The notes beneath the pieces are model-generated. The model did not search any database, was not told the DNA's origin, and saw only the letters and a program-made list of their open reading frames with translations. Shown one piece after another: positions 35,289-47,930 of a stretch of 64,000 bases of DNA; position 1 is the first letter of the stretch; every line of letters starts with the position of its first letter. Where the stretch lies: assembly GCA_002914805.1 (NCBI GenBank), contig JXTB01000070.1:235449-299448 (forward strand), written 5' to 3'. A program made the position numbers and the translations under genes. The stretch is from Parasponia andersonii. Lineage: Eukaryota > Streptophyta > Magnoliopsida > Rosales > Cannabaceae.

Positions 35289-36631
35289 AGGTAAAATGTT
35301 AAGGAACGATTTTATATTTAAGATTTGATTAATTAATTAGACATCAGAAATTAGAAGAATACAAAAGCTACCCATTGCTTAGGTAATTATAAATGAGTGG
35401 CAAAAAATAAAAGAGAAATATGGCTCTAATATATATAACCAAAGTCTGACCAAACTTCTCTTCTCCCTTAAAATGGCACAGCAAAAAACACTAACCTAAA
35501 AATAACGAACTAGATAAGTATTCACATAGATATGGAGACCAGAAGAATGTCAACTTAGATGTTTAGTACTCCCTCACTCTGAACTTAAGACTATCAAACA
35601 ATTAAGAAACATGACTTTACAAATAAGTGCCTCGCTTTGTAAGATTGCCACTTCAGTGTTTGTAGAAAATGAAATTGACAATTGTAATCTCGGACTCCAA
35701 CTTTTTAGCCTTTATGTTTCTTCTTTTCTTATCTTTTTTTTTTTCAAGATGAAGGTAGGGCTTTAAGGTTATAGATCGATATAGAATAGATGAAACAACA
35801 GACTTAGAGAAGCATTTGATGCTTTTATCATCGTCTACCCAAAAGAAAAAAAATCAAACATCAAATTTAATAGTGTTAAATGGAAATGTGAATGTACATT
35901 TGAGAAATATTAAGGTGTTCATTAGTGCATAATAAACTTTTGTTAAATAAGGTATTCTGACTATTAAAGAATAATCTAATAGTTTGGAATAAAAAGTCTC
36001 ACCTACTCTGGCATCTCCCTATAATATAATATGTTGCAAGTACATAAGAAGTTTGGATAAATCCAAGATTTAGGTTGTAAACCTAAATAACAATTTGATG
36101 AATAAGTACCTACTATCCAAAATCCAAAAAAATGAACAAAGTAATATGATATGAAAGACTTTGCTAAAGCTAAAAGTCGAAATTTGAGTTTTTACCTTTA
36201 TTTCTCGAACTCAAGTAGGATTTTTTTTTAAGTAGATGAGTGAGTTCTAGAGAGAAACAAAATGTATTGGAACGTCTAGCAGGGGTTCAATGAGTTTATA
36301 ATTTATGGAATTTTTGGGTATGAAATCGCGATTCACATATAGTCTATTCGTAAAAACTATTAGAAAAGACATTTGGTGGCTAAAGACTACTGTCTAGGTT
36401 CATTTCCCAAAAAAGTAAGCTATTTTTAAGCTCAAAAAACTAAAAGCTAGCTTAACATCAAAATCAAAAAAAAAAAAATCGTACTATTAGTGTGATATAC
36501 AATACAATTTTTTTTTCAGAAAAAACTCAGTCCTACTCATTAATTAATAAGTATTGAGCAACCCCTCACAAAAAAAATAAAATAAAATAAAATAAAACAA
36601 GTATTGAGCAATATATTAATTGAAAATAAAA
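35289..36631. other. AT-rich intergenic DNA
   Basis: No gene or transposon domain recognised on either strand. A short AAATA-rich run lies near 36570-36600. Confidence 0.5.
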
Positions 36632-36785
36632 GAGTTTATGGCACTAACGGTGCCTAAACTATATAACTTCTTGCAATTTAGTCTCCAAACTTCTTACTGT
36701 AGCAATGAAACTCTTGAACTTTCTTATTTTAAGTAATTTAGTACTTAAACGATCGAAATTACAACTTACTATTAAAATTCTAACC
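36632..36785 (+). repeat. Left terminal inverted repeat
   Basis: Inverted partner of 44025-44172. The two share the order TGGCAC(A/T)AAC, then GCAATTT-GT, then AATT-GT-CTTAAA-type blocks. Confidence 0.6.
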
Positions 36786-37095
36786 AAAAACTAGGAATGA
36801 CAACGTAGAAGATTGGAAATAGATTTTTAATTACCATCTTCATCCTTGAAAGTTAATAATAATACTATACTCATCTTATTAATTATTTTTTTAGATGCAA
36901 AAATAATATGAGTATTAACCAATGGATAACGGAGAAAAGCATGGTTGCCTATTACTCATTGATAATAATAAAATATTAAAAAAAATTAAGACAAAAATAC
37001 TAAATCTTTTTTATAATCAACAAAACATTAAACACAACAATATACTAATAATATTCAAACTCTAAAATTTAAATATATAACTAATTAAAGATATA

Positions 37096-37590
37096 TGTTA
37101 AGTCTGTTTATCAGGTATTACTGAATGAATTAATTTTCTAAAAAATTTCGTAAGTTGGTAGTATAGAAATAGTAAAAATGACACAAGATATTTTTACTTA
37201 GTGTAGTTATCTCCTTATAATCTATGTCTAAGAGGCCTCGCCTAGGGAATAAACATTATTAGTGATGTTTGAATAAATATAAACATGAATTTGACTTATA
37301 TAATAAAAAGTCTCCCTTTTTTTATCATTACAATGTGGATGTATTCCCTCACCAGCATGTCTAGTGAGCACTACTCGTTTTAGGTAGACTTTGTCCTTTT
37401 GAAATCCTTTCAATTACTTAAAGTTGATCGTCTTCCAAAGATTTTGTGTTCATCCGCCCGATGAACACCTACAGTGAAGCTCCCCTTGATTTTGTTTGAT
37501 CATTTATTCGTGAACTTCCTTCACAGCTATAGATCGAACTTTTCTCGAACATATTCAGCAACTCCCATGAAGTACTATATCACATATTTA
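37096..37590 (-). repeat. Outer left LTR portion of the copia array
   Basis: Starts TGTTAAGTCTGTTTA and tracks the first part of the two complete LTRs. It then joins internal gag-type sequence at about 37590. Confidence 0.75.
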
Positions 37591-37968
37591 CTTATATGAT
37601 CATCCTCCTCCTCTTGATAGCCTTTTGATTCTTCATCACTCTCAGTGAAGATTATAGCCTCGGACTTCTTCTAAAAGGTATTAGCATACTCGACTTGCAT
37701 TTGGTCATACCTCTTACAATCTCTACATTGAATTCCTTTAGTTTTCTTATTAATATCATTTTTGAAGGAATTATTACATTTGAAAGAATTTGAGGCTTCA
37801 TTTTTGATTTTGGCCGCTTGCCAAATTTCTTCCACACTTTGTTTGAACTATCAAATAATGGGAGGCGAGATATAGAAGCACCTTCTGTCATGAATATCAT
37901 ACCTAAAAATAGATCAAATCTTCCATAAGATCTCATTAGAAATATTAGTATCCCATTCTGATACCAAT
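37591..37968 (-). pseudogene. Copia gag-like segment, left internal stretch
   Basis: A minus-strand frame with LFLGMIFMTEGASISRLPL and NKVWKKFGKRPKSK, closely paralogous to the segment at 42035-42328. It follows a TGGTATCA primer-binding site at the LTR edge. Part of the broken array. Confidence 0.65.
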
Positions 37969-39178
37969 TATTAGGTTTGTTTAGTAGGTATTACCAAATA
38001 AAATTAATTTCGTGAAGTGGTAGTTTAGAAAAAGTGAAAATAACACAAGATATTTTTACTTGATTCAATTATCTTCCGATAACCTAAGTCTAAGAAGCCA
38101 CGACTAGAGAATAAATACTATTAGTAAAGTTTGAATGAATACAAACACCAGTTTGACTTATACAATAAAAAGACTCCCTTTTTTGATTGTCGCAATGTGG
38201 ACATTCTATCACCAACGTGTTGAGCAAGTACCACTCGTCTTCGGTTGACTTTATTCTTCTCAAATCCCTTCAGGTACTTGAAATCGATCTTCTCCTAAGG
38301 AATTTTTATTCATCCTCCCAATGAATACTCATAGTCACGCTTCCATTAACTTTGTTTGATCTTTCACTTATGAACTCCTTTCACAGCTACGGATCATTCT
38401 TCTCCTAAAGATATTCAGTACTTCTCTTGAAGTATTGTATCACATGACTAGAACTACTCCTAAGTTTAAGAAAATGGCTAAAAGAAAAATCTTTCTATTA
38501 CGCTCAATAACAAAAATACAATAAGTGGTCTCTCTACTTAAAGCTACTCTTGAGTGACATTGAAATAGAGAGAGCAACTCGTCACATATTAGGGATCTAT
38601 AGAATAACAATTAAGAGCATTTAATGTTGATTAGAAGACTTGCGAAATCAGTCAAATTAGTTACCAAACTTAGAATACTAATTTGGAAATTAATTATTGA
38701 TTTTGTTTACGTGCTGTAAAATGATCTGTCAATACAATTATGTTGGAATAGAAAATGAAACTTCCAAATTTCTTTTCTGAAACAAAATATTCTGTTACTC
38801 AAATATTTTGAGAGCTTATATCCTAAATAAAGTAACTTTAAATATTAAAAATCAGTGCAAATGAGTTAAAGGAAACTTTTATAAAAGATATTCACATAAA
38901 ATATTCATTTAAAGGAATTTTCTTAATGAAATATAGACAGATATTCAAAACCAATTTTGGCAAGAGTCACTTACCAATTTCTACATAGTTGAATCCGTCT
39001 ATAACTTAATATAATCAAATATTTATGATACACAGTTACACAAGTCCTGACCTAAAAGAATATAAAAGCAAGTACTGAAGAACTTAATTTGATCAAATAT
39101 TTAGTCGCATGTTGTAACATAACCGAGTAAATTAATTATGTTACAACATAAAGGATCCCAATAGATTTTTCTCTTTCA
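37969..39178 (-). repeat. Complete 1210-bp LTR, shared middle copy
   Basis: Same length as 42352-43561. Both end CTCTTTCA on the plus strand. The purine-rich GCCAAAGAGGGTGAT on the minus strand directly precedes it, marking it as the 3' LTR of the right-hand unit. It also acts as the 5' LTR for the left-hand internal piece. Confidence 0.85.
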
Positions 39179-41247
39179 ATCACCCTCTTTGGTATCTTTT
39201 AGACAAATATTTGATATAAACAAAATCCGTATGCAATTAAAAAATATCATGCTTTCTCCCTTTTTTGGACAAAAGATCCAAAGATAGAAGAATCAAGATA
39301 AAGAAACATTAATCATATAGAGAGAAAAAAAATGGAAACATATTTAAACATAGAGTAGCAAACATGTCCTACAAAAACAAAAAAGTGCCAAACAAAAATA
39401 GTATGTAATTGTGACATGACTCTCCCTTGATTGTTGCTCATAACAAGAAGATAACTACTTACTTTTCTCTGCATTTCAGAAACTTGATGATAATAGTATC
39501 ATCATGATCTTTTTCTTTTCTCTTTCATAAATCTCCCTCATTAAATGATACAAGCATCATAAAGAAAGAAATGAAACACTCTCATTTTCAATGTCTCCTA
39601 TTAATTTGTAGGGTTCATTACAACTAAAAGCTTTTGCAAAACTAGAGAGAGTATCAAAAGAAGAAGGAGTAAAGAAAGTGAAAATGGTGAGATCAAATTG
39701 GAAAACAAATTAGGATTAGAAGAATAATAAAAGAAATATGCACACACAATCTTTCAATTACTCGGAAATAGAAAGAAAAAAAAAGAAATAAATTAGAGCC
39801 AGCAAATTTTGGGAAATCAAATAACCATCATTTGGAACATGTTTTAACATATAACATTAACAAATAGACTTTCCATCAACCACCTTTTTTCTCAAAAAAA
39901 AATATTTTATTCCCATGTTACAATAGTCCTAATTTTGCCACAAAGTCAGAATTTTCCATATGGTAAGCTAGAATGAAAAATAGAAATTAAAGAATTTATA
40001 TTAATCACAAAACGATTTTAAAATAGACAGACCTTCTAATTTTTATCCTCCAAAATTTTTAGAAAATTTTAGGTCAAATTAATCATCAAAAATTGAAAAA
40101 TAGCTGATATACCTTTGTTGTTGATCTCCACAAAAATTTACATTTATTACAAACTTTTGTGTGTGTTGTAATTTTTTGAGCAGTACATTTTTATTTATTG
40201 TTACTGCCTTTTTTGTTTTATTTTCTTTTTATAATAGTACAAAAATGAAGTACCTACAGTCATTAGCTTTTACTATATCACTGAGGTAGCCCTTTTTATA
40301 TAGTATATCATCCTTTATTATATTTGTAATACATAGTACCAGATTACTTATAGATGGCTTTCACATATCAGTGTAGGTAGGTAGCTTTTTCTAACTATGG
40401 AGCCTGTTTACATATAAATTTCTTACTGAGATTAAACAACAAAAAGTTATCAGTTAAAATCCTATCTAAGATTTTTAATTTTCCCTTAAATATCCAAAGA
40501 TTTTAAAAGATAAGAACAACAAAAACTATATATTAGAAAATCAATTCATAATTGACAAAAATTCATCTTTTTCCAAATTTTCTTTAAGCTTTCTAAAAAA
40601 AACATTATCTTAACTTCAAAAGGCAAAATTTAGCATAAAACTAAAAGTAACAAATCACTTAGAATTTATCTCTAAAGTTTTCTTAAGGAATAAAAAACTA
40701 TCAAATTCAAAAGATTTTATGGAAATATCTGTAAGTTGTTTCTCTGTTTTAACTTTTCCAAAGTCAATGATTTTATTTTAGGCTCAATCAAAGAAGAGAA
40801 GAACACATATTTGATCAAATTCATGTACCTCTTTCATGTGACCATGAAATCATCTATACTACCTGTTATTAGGTCAGGTGAATGATTTTTCTTCATCCTA
40901 TATGAGGCTTCAATAGATACAATATCTCTCTTTTCAGTTGATATTGTAACAGCAGTAGTTGACGTTGTAACATGACTATTTGTATTTATAATAGTGTCAA
41001 GTTGTGTTGTAACATATATTTTTGAACCATAATCTCCTACAACTTCATCAATAAAGTTGTTTATCTCATTCTTCTTGTGATTTATCAGTATGGTTCTGTC
41101 ACCTATTATGTGCTTAGAATACCTATTATCATTAGTAACGCATGTTCTAAAACATGTTAAAGAAGTAGAGCAATTTAAATCCTATTTCTTTATCCAGACT
41201 TCCCTTGTTTTATTTGAAACATCAATATTTTTCCTGAGTGTTTTTCT

Positions 41248-42328
41248 TTAGAAAGAAATCACATGTGAAAAATATTTAATTTTCAAAAAAATTATCATAG
41301 TAAAATACCAAGGTCTGATATGACCTTTAACACCATAGAAGTAACAAGTAGGAACAAACTTACCATACTTACCTGTTGAATTTAGCGTTGTTGGTTTATT
41401 GCGTGTTACAACGTGAGAGTTTGGTGCTGCAACATAAGTACAATTTTCTACAACAGGATTAAAAAAAGAACTTTTGATCAAAGTAGTTTTGAATTAGAGT
41501 ACTCACCTATAAATCCAAGTCCTCTATGATTAGAACTAGATTTAGCAATGGACAAAATATGATCAAGCTTATCAGTTCCAGAATTCAACATCTTTAAGGA
41601 TTTTTGAGTCCTTTCAATATCAACTGAGACCTCTTTTAGTTTTGCTTCCTTTTCAGTCAATAAGGTCTCCAATTTATGCACTTTGATTTGCGAGTTCTCC
41701 TTGAATTCAATAAGTATTGAAATTCTACCTTCCAAAGAACGATTCTGATTTACTACTCTAATACACTGATAATACTTATTCTTATATGACTCTCGAATTG
41801 ATTTGTCATCCAGTTCAGATTCATTACTATTAAAATCATGTTCATTATTCTTTCTTGTCGATGATACTGTAACATGACTGTCAGATGCAGTCTGTTTTGC
41901 AACCTGACCTGTAGATTTCGACACAGAACAAATGTCAACGGAAACAAAAGAAACATTAAAGGCAACATAATTACTTATATGATTATCATCCTCGTCTTGA
42001 CTACCTTCTGATTCTTCATTACTCTCAGTGAAAATTATGGCCTTAAACTTCTTCTAAAAGGTATTAGTACACTCAGCTTGCATGTGGTCATACCTCTTAA
42101 ATCTCTACATTGAATTCCTTTAGTTTTCTTATGAATATCATGTTTGAAGGAATTATTACATTTGAAAGAATTTGAAGACTTCATTGTTGATTTTGGACAC
42201 TTGCCAAATTTCTTCCACACTTTGTTTAGGCCATCAAGTAATGGGAGGCGAGATATAGAAGCACCTTCTATCATGAATGTCATACCTAAAAATAGATCAA
42301 ATCTTCCACAAGATCTTACTAGAAACAT
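41248..42328 (-). pseudogene. Copia gag-like region, right internal stretch
   Basis: Minus-strand pieces include KGIQCRDLRGMTTCK (zinc-knuckle-like), a coiled-coil-rich stretch with KVHKLETLLTEKEAKLKEV and LNSGTDKLDHILSIAKSS, and KFVPTCYFYGVKGHIRPW (second zinc-knuckle-like segment). This arrangement is familiar from large plant copia gag proteins. Part of the broken array. Confidence 0.7.
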
Positions 42329-42351
42329 TAGTGTCCTGTTTTGATACCAAT

Positions 42352-43561
42352 TGTTAGGTTTGTTTAGTAGGTATTGCCAAATAAAATTAATTTCGTGAAG
42401 TGGTAGTTTAGAAATAGTGAAAATAATACAAGATATTTTTACTTGATTTAATTATCTCCCGATAACCTAAGTCTAAGGAGCCACGGCTAGAGAATAAATA
42501 CTATTAGTAAAGTTTGAATGAATATAAACACCAGTTTGACTTATACAATAAAAAGACTCCCTTTTTTTATTATCGCAAGGTAGATTTATTCCGTCACCAA
42601 TGTGTCTAGCAAGCATCACTCATCTTAGGTTGACTTCATTCTTTTAAAATCTATTTAGATACTAGAAGTCAATCTTTTCCTGAAGATTTTGTGTTTGTCC
42701 TCCCAATGAACACTCATAGTCATTCTCCCATTGACTTTGTTTGATCCTTCACTTGTGAACTCCCTTCATAGCTACTGATCGATCTTCTCCTAAAGATATT
42801 CAGCACTTCTCCTGAAGTATTGTATCACACGACTAGGACTACTCTTAAGTCTAAGAAAATGGCTAAAAGTAAAATCTTTCTATTATGCTCAATAACCAAA
42901 ATACAATAAGTGATCTCTCTACCTAAAGCTACTCTTGAGCGACATTGAAATAGAGAGAGCAAGTCGTCACACATTAGAGATTTACAAAATAACAATTAAG
43001 AGTATTTAATATTGATTAGAAAACTTGCAATCAGCTAACTTGGTTACCAAATTTAGAATACTGATTTAGAAATTGATTGTTGATTTTGTTTACGTGTTGT
43101 AACATGATCTGTCAACACAGTCATGTTGGAATAAAAAAAGAAACTTCCAAATTTCTTTTCTGAAACAAAATATTCTGTTACTCAAATCTTTTGAGAGTTT
43201 ATGTCATGAATAAAGTAACTTTAAATATTTAAAATAAGCATAAATGAGTTAAGAAAACTTTCATAAAAGATATTCACATAAAATATTTATTTAAAAGAAT
43301 TTCTTCAATGAAATATAGACAGATACTCAAAACCAATTTTGGCAAGAGTCACTTATCCATTTCTACATAATTGAATCCGTCTATAACTTAATATAATAAG
43401 ATATTTATGAAAGACAATTACACAAGTCGTGATCTAAAAGAATATAAAAGGCAAATATTGAAAAACTTAGTCAGATCAAATATTTAGTTGCATGTTGTAA
43501 CATAACCGAGTAAACTAATTATATTATAACATAAACATTGCCAACAGATTTTGCTCTTTCA
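42352..43561 (-). repeat. Complete 1210-bp LTR, right copy (5' LTR)
   Basis: Starts TGTTAGGTTTG beside a minus-strand TGGTATCAAAACAGG primer-binding site and ends CTCTTTCA before GTATA. Confidence 0.85.
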
Positions 43562-44024
43562 GTATAAGAATATAAATAATTTAAAATTAAATTTTTATAT
43601 AACAATTTTTCTATATGAATATATATATTGGGATGGGTACTGTACAGATTATGTTCATACTGTCCTCATATTATACCCGTATATTAACGGTATGCTTATT
43701 CTCCGTCCTGGTCATTTTCTCTGCTTGAGCGATTTTTTTCCTCTCTGTTCGGATAAGATAACCATGAACACTCGTAACCATGGGTTATATTACCATCTTT
43801 ATCAAAAATGCATGTGAGGAGTATAGCTTCTAAAAGTGTATTTAAGAGAAATATATTAAAAAAAAAAAAAAAAAGATTTATAGAGAATGGAAGATATATT
43901 ATTTGTGACTTTTCTAGAGCTGCAAATTTAGAAAAAAAAAATTTGTGATTATTTATTTTTATACTTAAAATTCTCAAATTACCTTTTAAATATACTTTCC
44001 AACCATATTCTCTTCACGTATATT

Positions 44025-44172
44025 TTGATTATTTGAGTTGTAATTTAGATACTTTAAGGACCAAATTGCATCAAATCAAAAAATTCATGGTCTTATTTTT
44101 ACAATTAAAACTTTAAGGATCAAATTGCTACAAATATTTAAGTGGTTCAGGGAGTGTTTGTGCCATTAACCC
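44025..44172 (-). repeat. Right terminal inverted repeat
   Basis: Inverted partner of 36632-36785, ending GTGCCATTAACCC on the plus strand. Confidence 0.6.
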
Positions 44173-44580
44173 AAAATGTAAACAATATTATTTATCACAT
44201 ATATACATAACTAAATTGCATTTACCGAAAAAATAATCAATCCGGCAGATGGTTTGAAATCTTAACCAGCTAGTGAAAAAGTTCCATGCACCTGAAGCAT
44301 TTTGTTGACACTTTAACATCTACCTGACTGTACTAAGTTTGTGCCAGATGACTAGCATATTACACATAATTAACAAAGTATTTCGGTTAATCTATACATC
44401 TGTGAGTATAATAAATATGTTTTCTGTATAACAAATATATTGGTACGTAAAGAAGTAACTCTACATGAACATATTATTAGGCGAGCAGAACATCCTATGA
44501 GTGGCTCTCAAAATCTCTTACATTGGTTTTCGGAACTCCTCTGTTTCTTTTTTTCAGTCCATGCTTTGATTGTTTTTTAT
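44173..44580. other. Spacer 3' of the first FRS copy
   Basis: No gene. The last 60 bases (TTTTCAGTCCATGCTTTGAT and nearby) resemble the region just downstream of the second FRS gene, so the duplication extends slightly past the stop codon. Confidence 0.5.
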
Positions 44581-44581
44581 C

Positions 44582-46691
44582 TTAATTGATGCACGAGGAA
44601 TTAGATGCAATCTTCTGGCTTTTTATGCAAACACCCCTACCACTATTTGTGACACCATAACAGTCCTGGTAATTAACTTCATCAAGATTCATTAGCCAGT
44701 TGATAAGTTCTATTGATGATCCTTTTTCTTTTAGAATATCATCTGCTTTTTTCAAAGCTATATTCAAATAACCTTCCACAATTTTTCTACTATCCTCGAC
44801 TGCCACACTTTTTGATATGACATTTAAGGCTTTGCACACAAGTTTTCTTGATTGCATACCCGACCGCCAATGCCTCTTCCCCGTCCCATGATCTTCTTCA
44901 GAGTCCAAATCGACCAACGGATCGTATCCTTCTTTTGCTGATTTCGTCCACCTCTTCAATATGTATTGAGATGGTATTTGGAAGATATTTTTCACATGGA
45001 GTACTTTCACAGAATGACTGCACAAAATTCCAACCGATTCGAATTTCCCGCAACTACATGCGACTATGGAACTTGAACAATCAAATGTGACAATATTTTT
45101 CTCTCTTGTGGCCTTCTAGTTCTTCAGTCAATTTAAAGGTAGAAATGTTCCCAGAACTTGTAACTTCTTCTATTGCCTGTAATAAGCTATCGAGCAATTC
45201 GGCTCGAAATTTTCTGAACATTGTGCAAGTATATATGTCCTTCGCATGCTTCTCCATCCCTTTTCTTGATCTAATCGAAGCTCTTTTGCATCGTAAATCT
45301 TTGTTTAATTCTTGTAACTGCATCCGCTTTGACTCCTTAAAATAGTGCTCAACAAAATCGGGGAGTGTCATGATCTCACTCAATGAATTCTGGAAAATGA
45401 CGTTGTTTGTAGTACTACTGAACATTGATTCAATCCCTGCAGAAAAGGTCCTTTTACTGAACAAATGAGACAACTTTTCCCACATTTTGTACAAAGTAGT
45501 AAGCCACGGATTTTCGTGAAGTTTATATTGTTCCAACAAAGCACTCCATTGCAACTCCAATTCTTGCTTTGTTTCATAATCAAATATGCATTTATTGAAA
45601 AGCTTTTCAAAACCAGGTTGCTCAATGAAGAATGGAAGATGCCTTTTAGCATTTTTGTTGATAAAGTTCACACTCAGACGATGTTCTGTTATCGGTAACA
45701 CCATCTCTATTGCTGAAGATATTGGTTGAGACTCCTCAGTACTATAAAATGTCCTCGGTTGACATCCATCCATGGCCACCATGAAACTCTTAAACAACCA
45801 AATGAATGAGTCCAAACTCTCCTCGAGCAAGAGTGCGCAACCAAATAAGACACATTGTTGATGATGATTTTTTCCCCATAAAGGAGCATAAATCATGTTG
45901 TCTATTTGAAATGTTGTATCGAAGACAATAACGTCTCCAAAATAATTGTAATCCATCCTTGATCTACAATCCCTCCAAAAGAAATTACTCACGTGGTTTT
46001 CGGCATCAACTCGGATTGCATAGAAAAATGATGGATCTTTCACTTGTAATTCTGAGAAGAAGTTCAATAGGCTTTGAACATCTTCTGGCTGTAGAATATT
46101 GGATCTTCTATCAGGCAAGTTAGTAACAGAATCCACTTGTCTGGTGTACTTTGTACCTCCATCTTCTTGCCTCGTTCTAACATTATTATCTATTGTGGTT
46201 TTTGCACTTGAAGCAGGAGCCTCATTGTCATGACTCTGCCTCGGCTTGCCAAGTTCATGATTGTGCTCATGAACAAAGCTCGCGATTATCCATTTGCCAT
46301 GTTCGACCGTGAATTGGATACTTGCATTGCAACCTGATCTTGTTTCTTTTCCTTCATACTTGGTTGTCTTGTCCGATTTCCTCATCAACCTGAAACCTTG
46401 TCTAGAACACTGAAGTTTCCGTTTTCGAATGGCTTTGTTTTCCGATCTTACCACATTCCCTTTCCTTACAGCAAAACCAATCTCCTCGGCATATTTTGTG
46501 TAGAAATTGTAAGCCTCCTCCTCAGATGAGAACTCCATCCCCATTTCTGGATGCATTATTTTTCCATATGTAGGCATGTCGGATTGTATTTCATCTTCAG
46601 TACCACTCTCACTTGATGACATCTCACATCTGTCATTTTCTGATGCCAAGGATTTCATTACGCAAGGATTTCCAATTGAATTATCCCGCTT
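44582..46691 (-). pseudogene. FAR1-related sequence (FRS) paralogue, frameshifted
   Basis: FRS/FHY3/FAR1 proteins are plant transcription factors derived from MULE transposases. The main frame (start codon at 46658, 525 codons) has an acidic N-terminus, a FAR1 DNA-binding zinc finger at residues about 50-138 (C84, C110, H132, H134) and a MULE-like core at about 240-335 (DVIVFDTTF, then NHHQQCVLFGCALLLEE). It stops at 45081, just before the SWIM finger. One extra base in the T run 45096-45100, relative to the paralogue at 58527-60548, moves the frame. In the other frame CSC...CSH and the C-terminus continue to a stop at 44582. A splice acceptor (CTTAG) at 46692 is conserved with the paralogue, so this is a genomic duplicate, not a retrocopy, but no matching first exon was found. 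Probably a pseudogene. A homopolymer assembly error would make it a normal gene. Confidence 0.8.
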
Positions 46692-47930
46692 CTAAGTGAC
46701 AAAAGAAAAAAAAAGTGATATCATAGGGAGTTTGAAATTATTTAATTTATATTAAGAGTAGACTTATTACAAATTTTGATATGCCATAAAATAACCACGC
46801 TTAATACAAAAATACGAATACTAAAATTGGATGAAAAAGTTCAGGATGATCATATTTAAAGACCTTCCTAGTATGGATCCTAGTCCACATTACTTAATGA
46901 AATCCGAATCAAGAAAGAACGTCTTATCAACTAAAAAGACAGGTTCTACGGATTAAACTCTTATCTCTAATTGCAAGAGCAATAACAAACAAATAAAAAA
47001 AATAAAAATGCAAAGCTAAATCCACTATATTGCGACGTTTTTGTTCTTTCACTATGGGGGAAAAAAAAAACGTACAAGATTACCTCATGCCTACCACACT
47101 CCACAAAATTGATCTCACATCTTATCCTTTGTGTCTCTACCAACCTTTTTACAATTGAAAAAGTATTATAAATTAAGTGAAAAATAGCCCTTGTAAGGCA
47201 TTTTTAGAAAAAAAAAAGTTAGAAAAATACAGTGGTCTTACTTTTTTGCATATCCGGTATAATTTTTATTAGAAAAGTGTCATTTTTTAAAATTATTTTT
47301 AGTAACCAGTAATCAGATTTTAACAACTAGTAACTAATAATTAAAAATATTTCTAACTGGTATAAAACTAGTAACTGATAATTATTTTTAAAAGTGGTAT
47401 TTTCTAAAAAATTTTTAAAAATTAAAATTCTTATGATAAAATATGTACCAAAAAAAAAAAAAAAACTGATCTCTGTATTTTTGTAATTTTTTTTGATTTT
47501 TTTGGTTTTTATAGATAAAAATATTAGAAACCCATAACTTAATACATGTACAAAATACCTAATATACTCCTACTAAATATTTTGCTTAGGACTCGGCCTT
47601 GTGGCCCAAGAAGGGGCTTACTTGATATATAATTATGCTCTGTACAACCGAAAGAAGTGTTGGGCCCCAATACCAACTGTTTCTTTTTTCTTTTTCCCTC
47701 TGGTGAGATGTTATGTGAAAACATAAAAAATATTCAACAATAAGGTCTTAAGCTAAAGTCTAAAAAAATATAAGTCCTATCACTTTTCACATTTTCTCTT
47801 TTAAGACACAAATCTATGGAATCCCTAGTCTTCGTCACTCGACTGAAATTTTAGTCACTTTTACTTGGGGTGGTATAGTTTGTTGTGGTTTTTCTTTTAT
47901 TGTGTCCTGGTTTTGTCTTTCTTATCATGG
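46692..47930. other. Upstream side of the first FRS copy
   Basis: The first bases form a splice-acceptor-like pyrimidine tract on the minus strand. No exon resembling 61721-62119 is visible. A fold-back repeat occupies about 47200-47530. Confidence 0.45.
47200..47530. repeat. Fold-back (MITE-like) repeat, copy 1
   Basis: TTAGAAAAATACAGTGGTC near the left end is inverted as CTGATCTCTGTATTTTTGTAA near the right end, with a core of AACTAGTAACTAATAA-type short repeats. A second copy lies at 50745-51130 in the same orientation. The pair looks like a small non-autonomous element. Family and target duplication are not determined. Confidence 0.6.

Larger units (their letters stand above)
37096..43561 (-). 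mobile_element. Ty1/copia element array with three LTRs, minus strand, broken
   Basis: Two complete LTRs of exactly 1210 bp (37969-39178 and 42352-43561) and a third recognisable LTR portion (37096 to about 37590) alternate with two internal stretches, each beginning with a TGGTATCA primer-binding site and gag-like sequence. The outermost ends are flanked by ATATA (37091-37095) and GTATA (43562-43566), a near-perfect 5-bp duplication. The whole array therefore behaves as one insertion that later became a tandem by LTR-mediated recombination. No pol domain is recognised. The gag remnants carry several breaks. It lies inside the pair of inverted termini at 36632/44172. Confidence 0.8.
36632..44172. 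mobile_element. Mutator-like or fold-back element enclosing a copia array
   Basis: About 150 bp at the left (36632-36785) is the inverted partner of about 150 bp at the right (44025-44172). The right end reads, on the minus strand, GGGTTAATGGCACAAACACT. The left reads GAGTTTATGGCACTAACGGT. Both then run into 'GCAATTT(A/G)GT' blocks typical of Mutator-like termini. The flanking 9-mers AAAATAAAA and AAAATGTAA match at 7 of 9 positions, which fits the 9-bp duplication of Mutator-like elements, although AT-richness weakens it. Removing the copia array leaves about 1.07 kb with no transposase, so a non-autonomous element. Confidence 0.6.
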
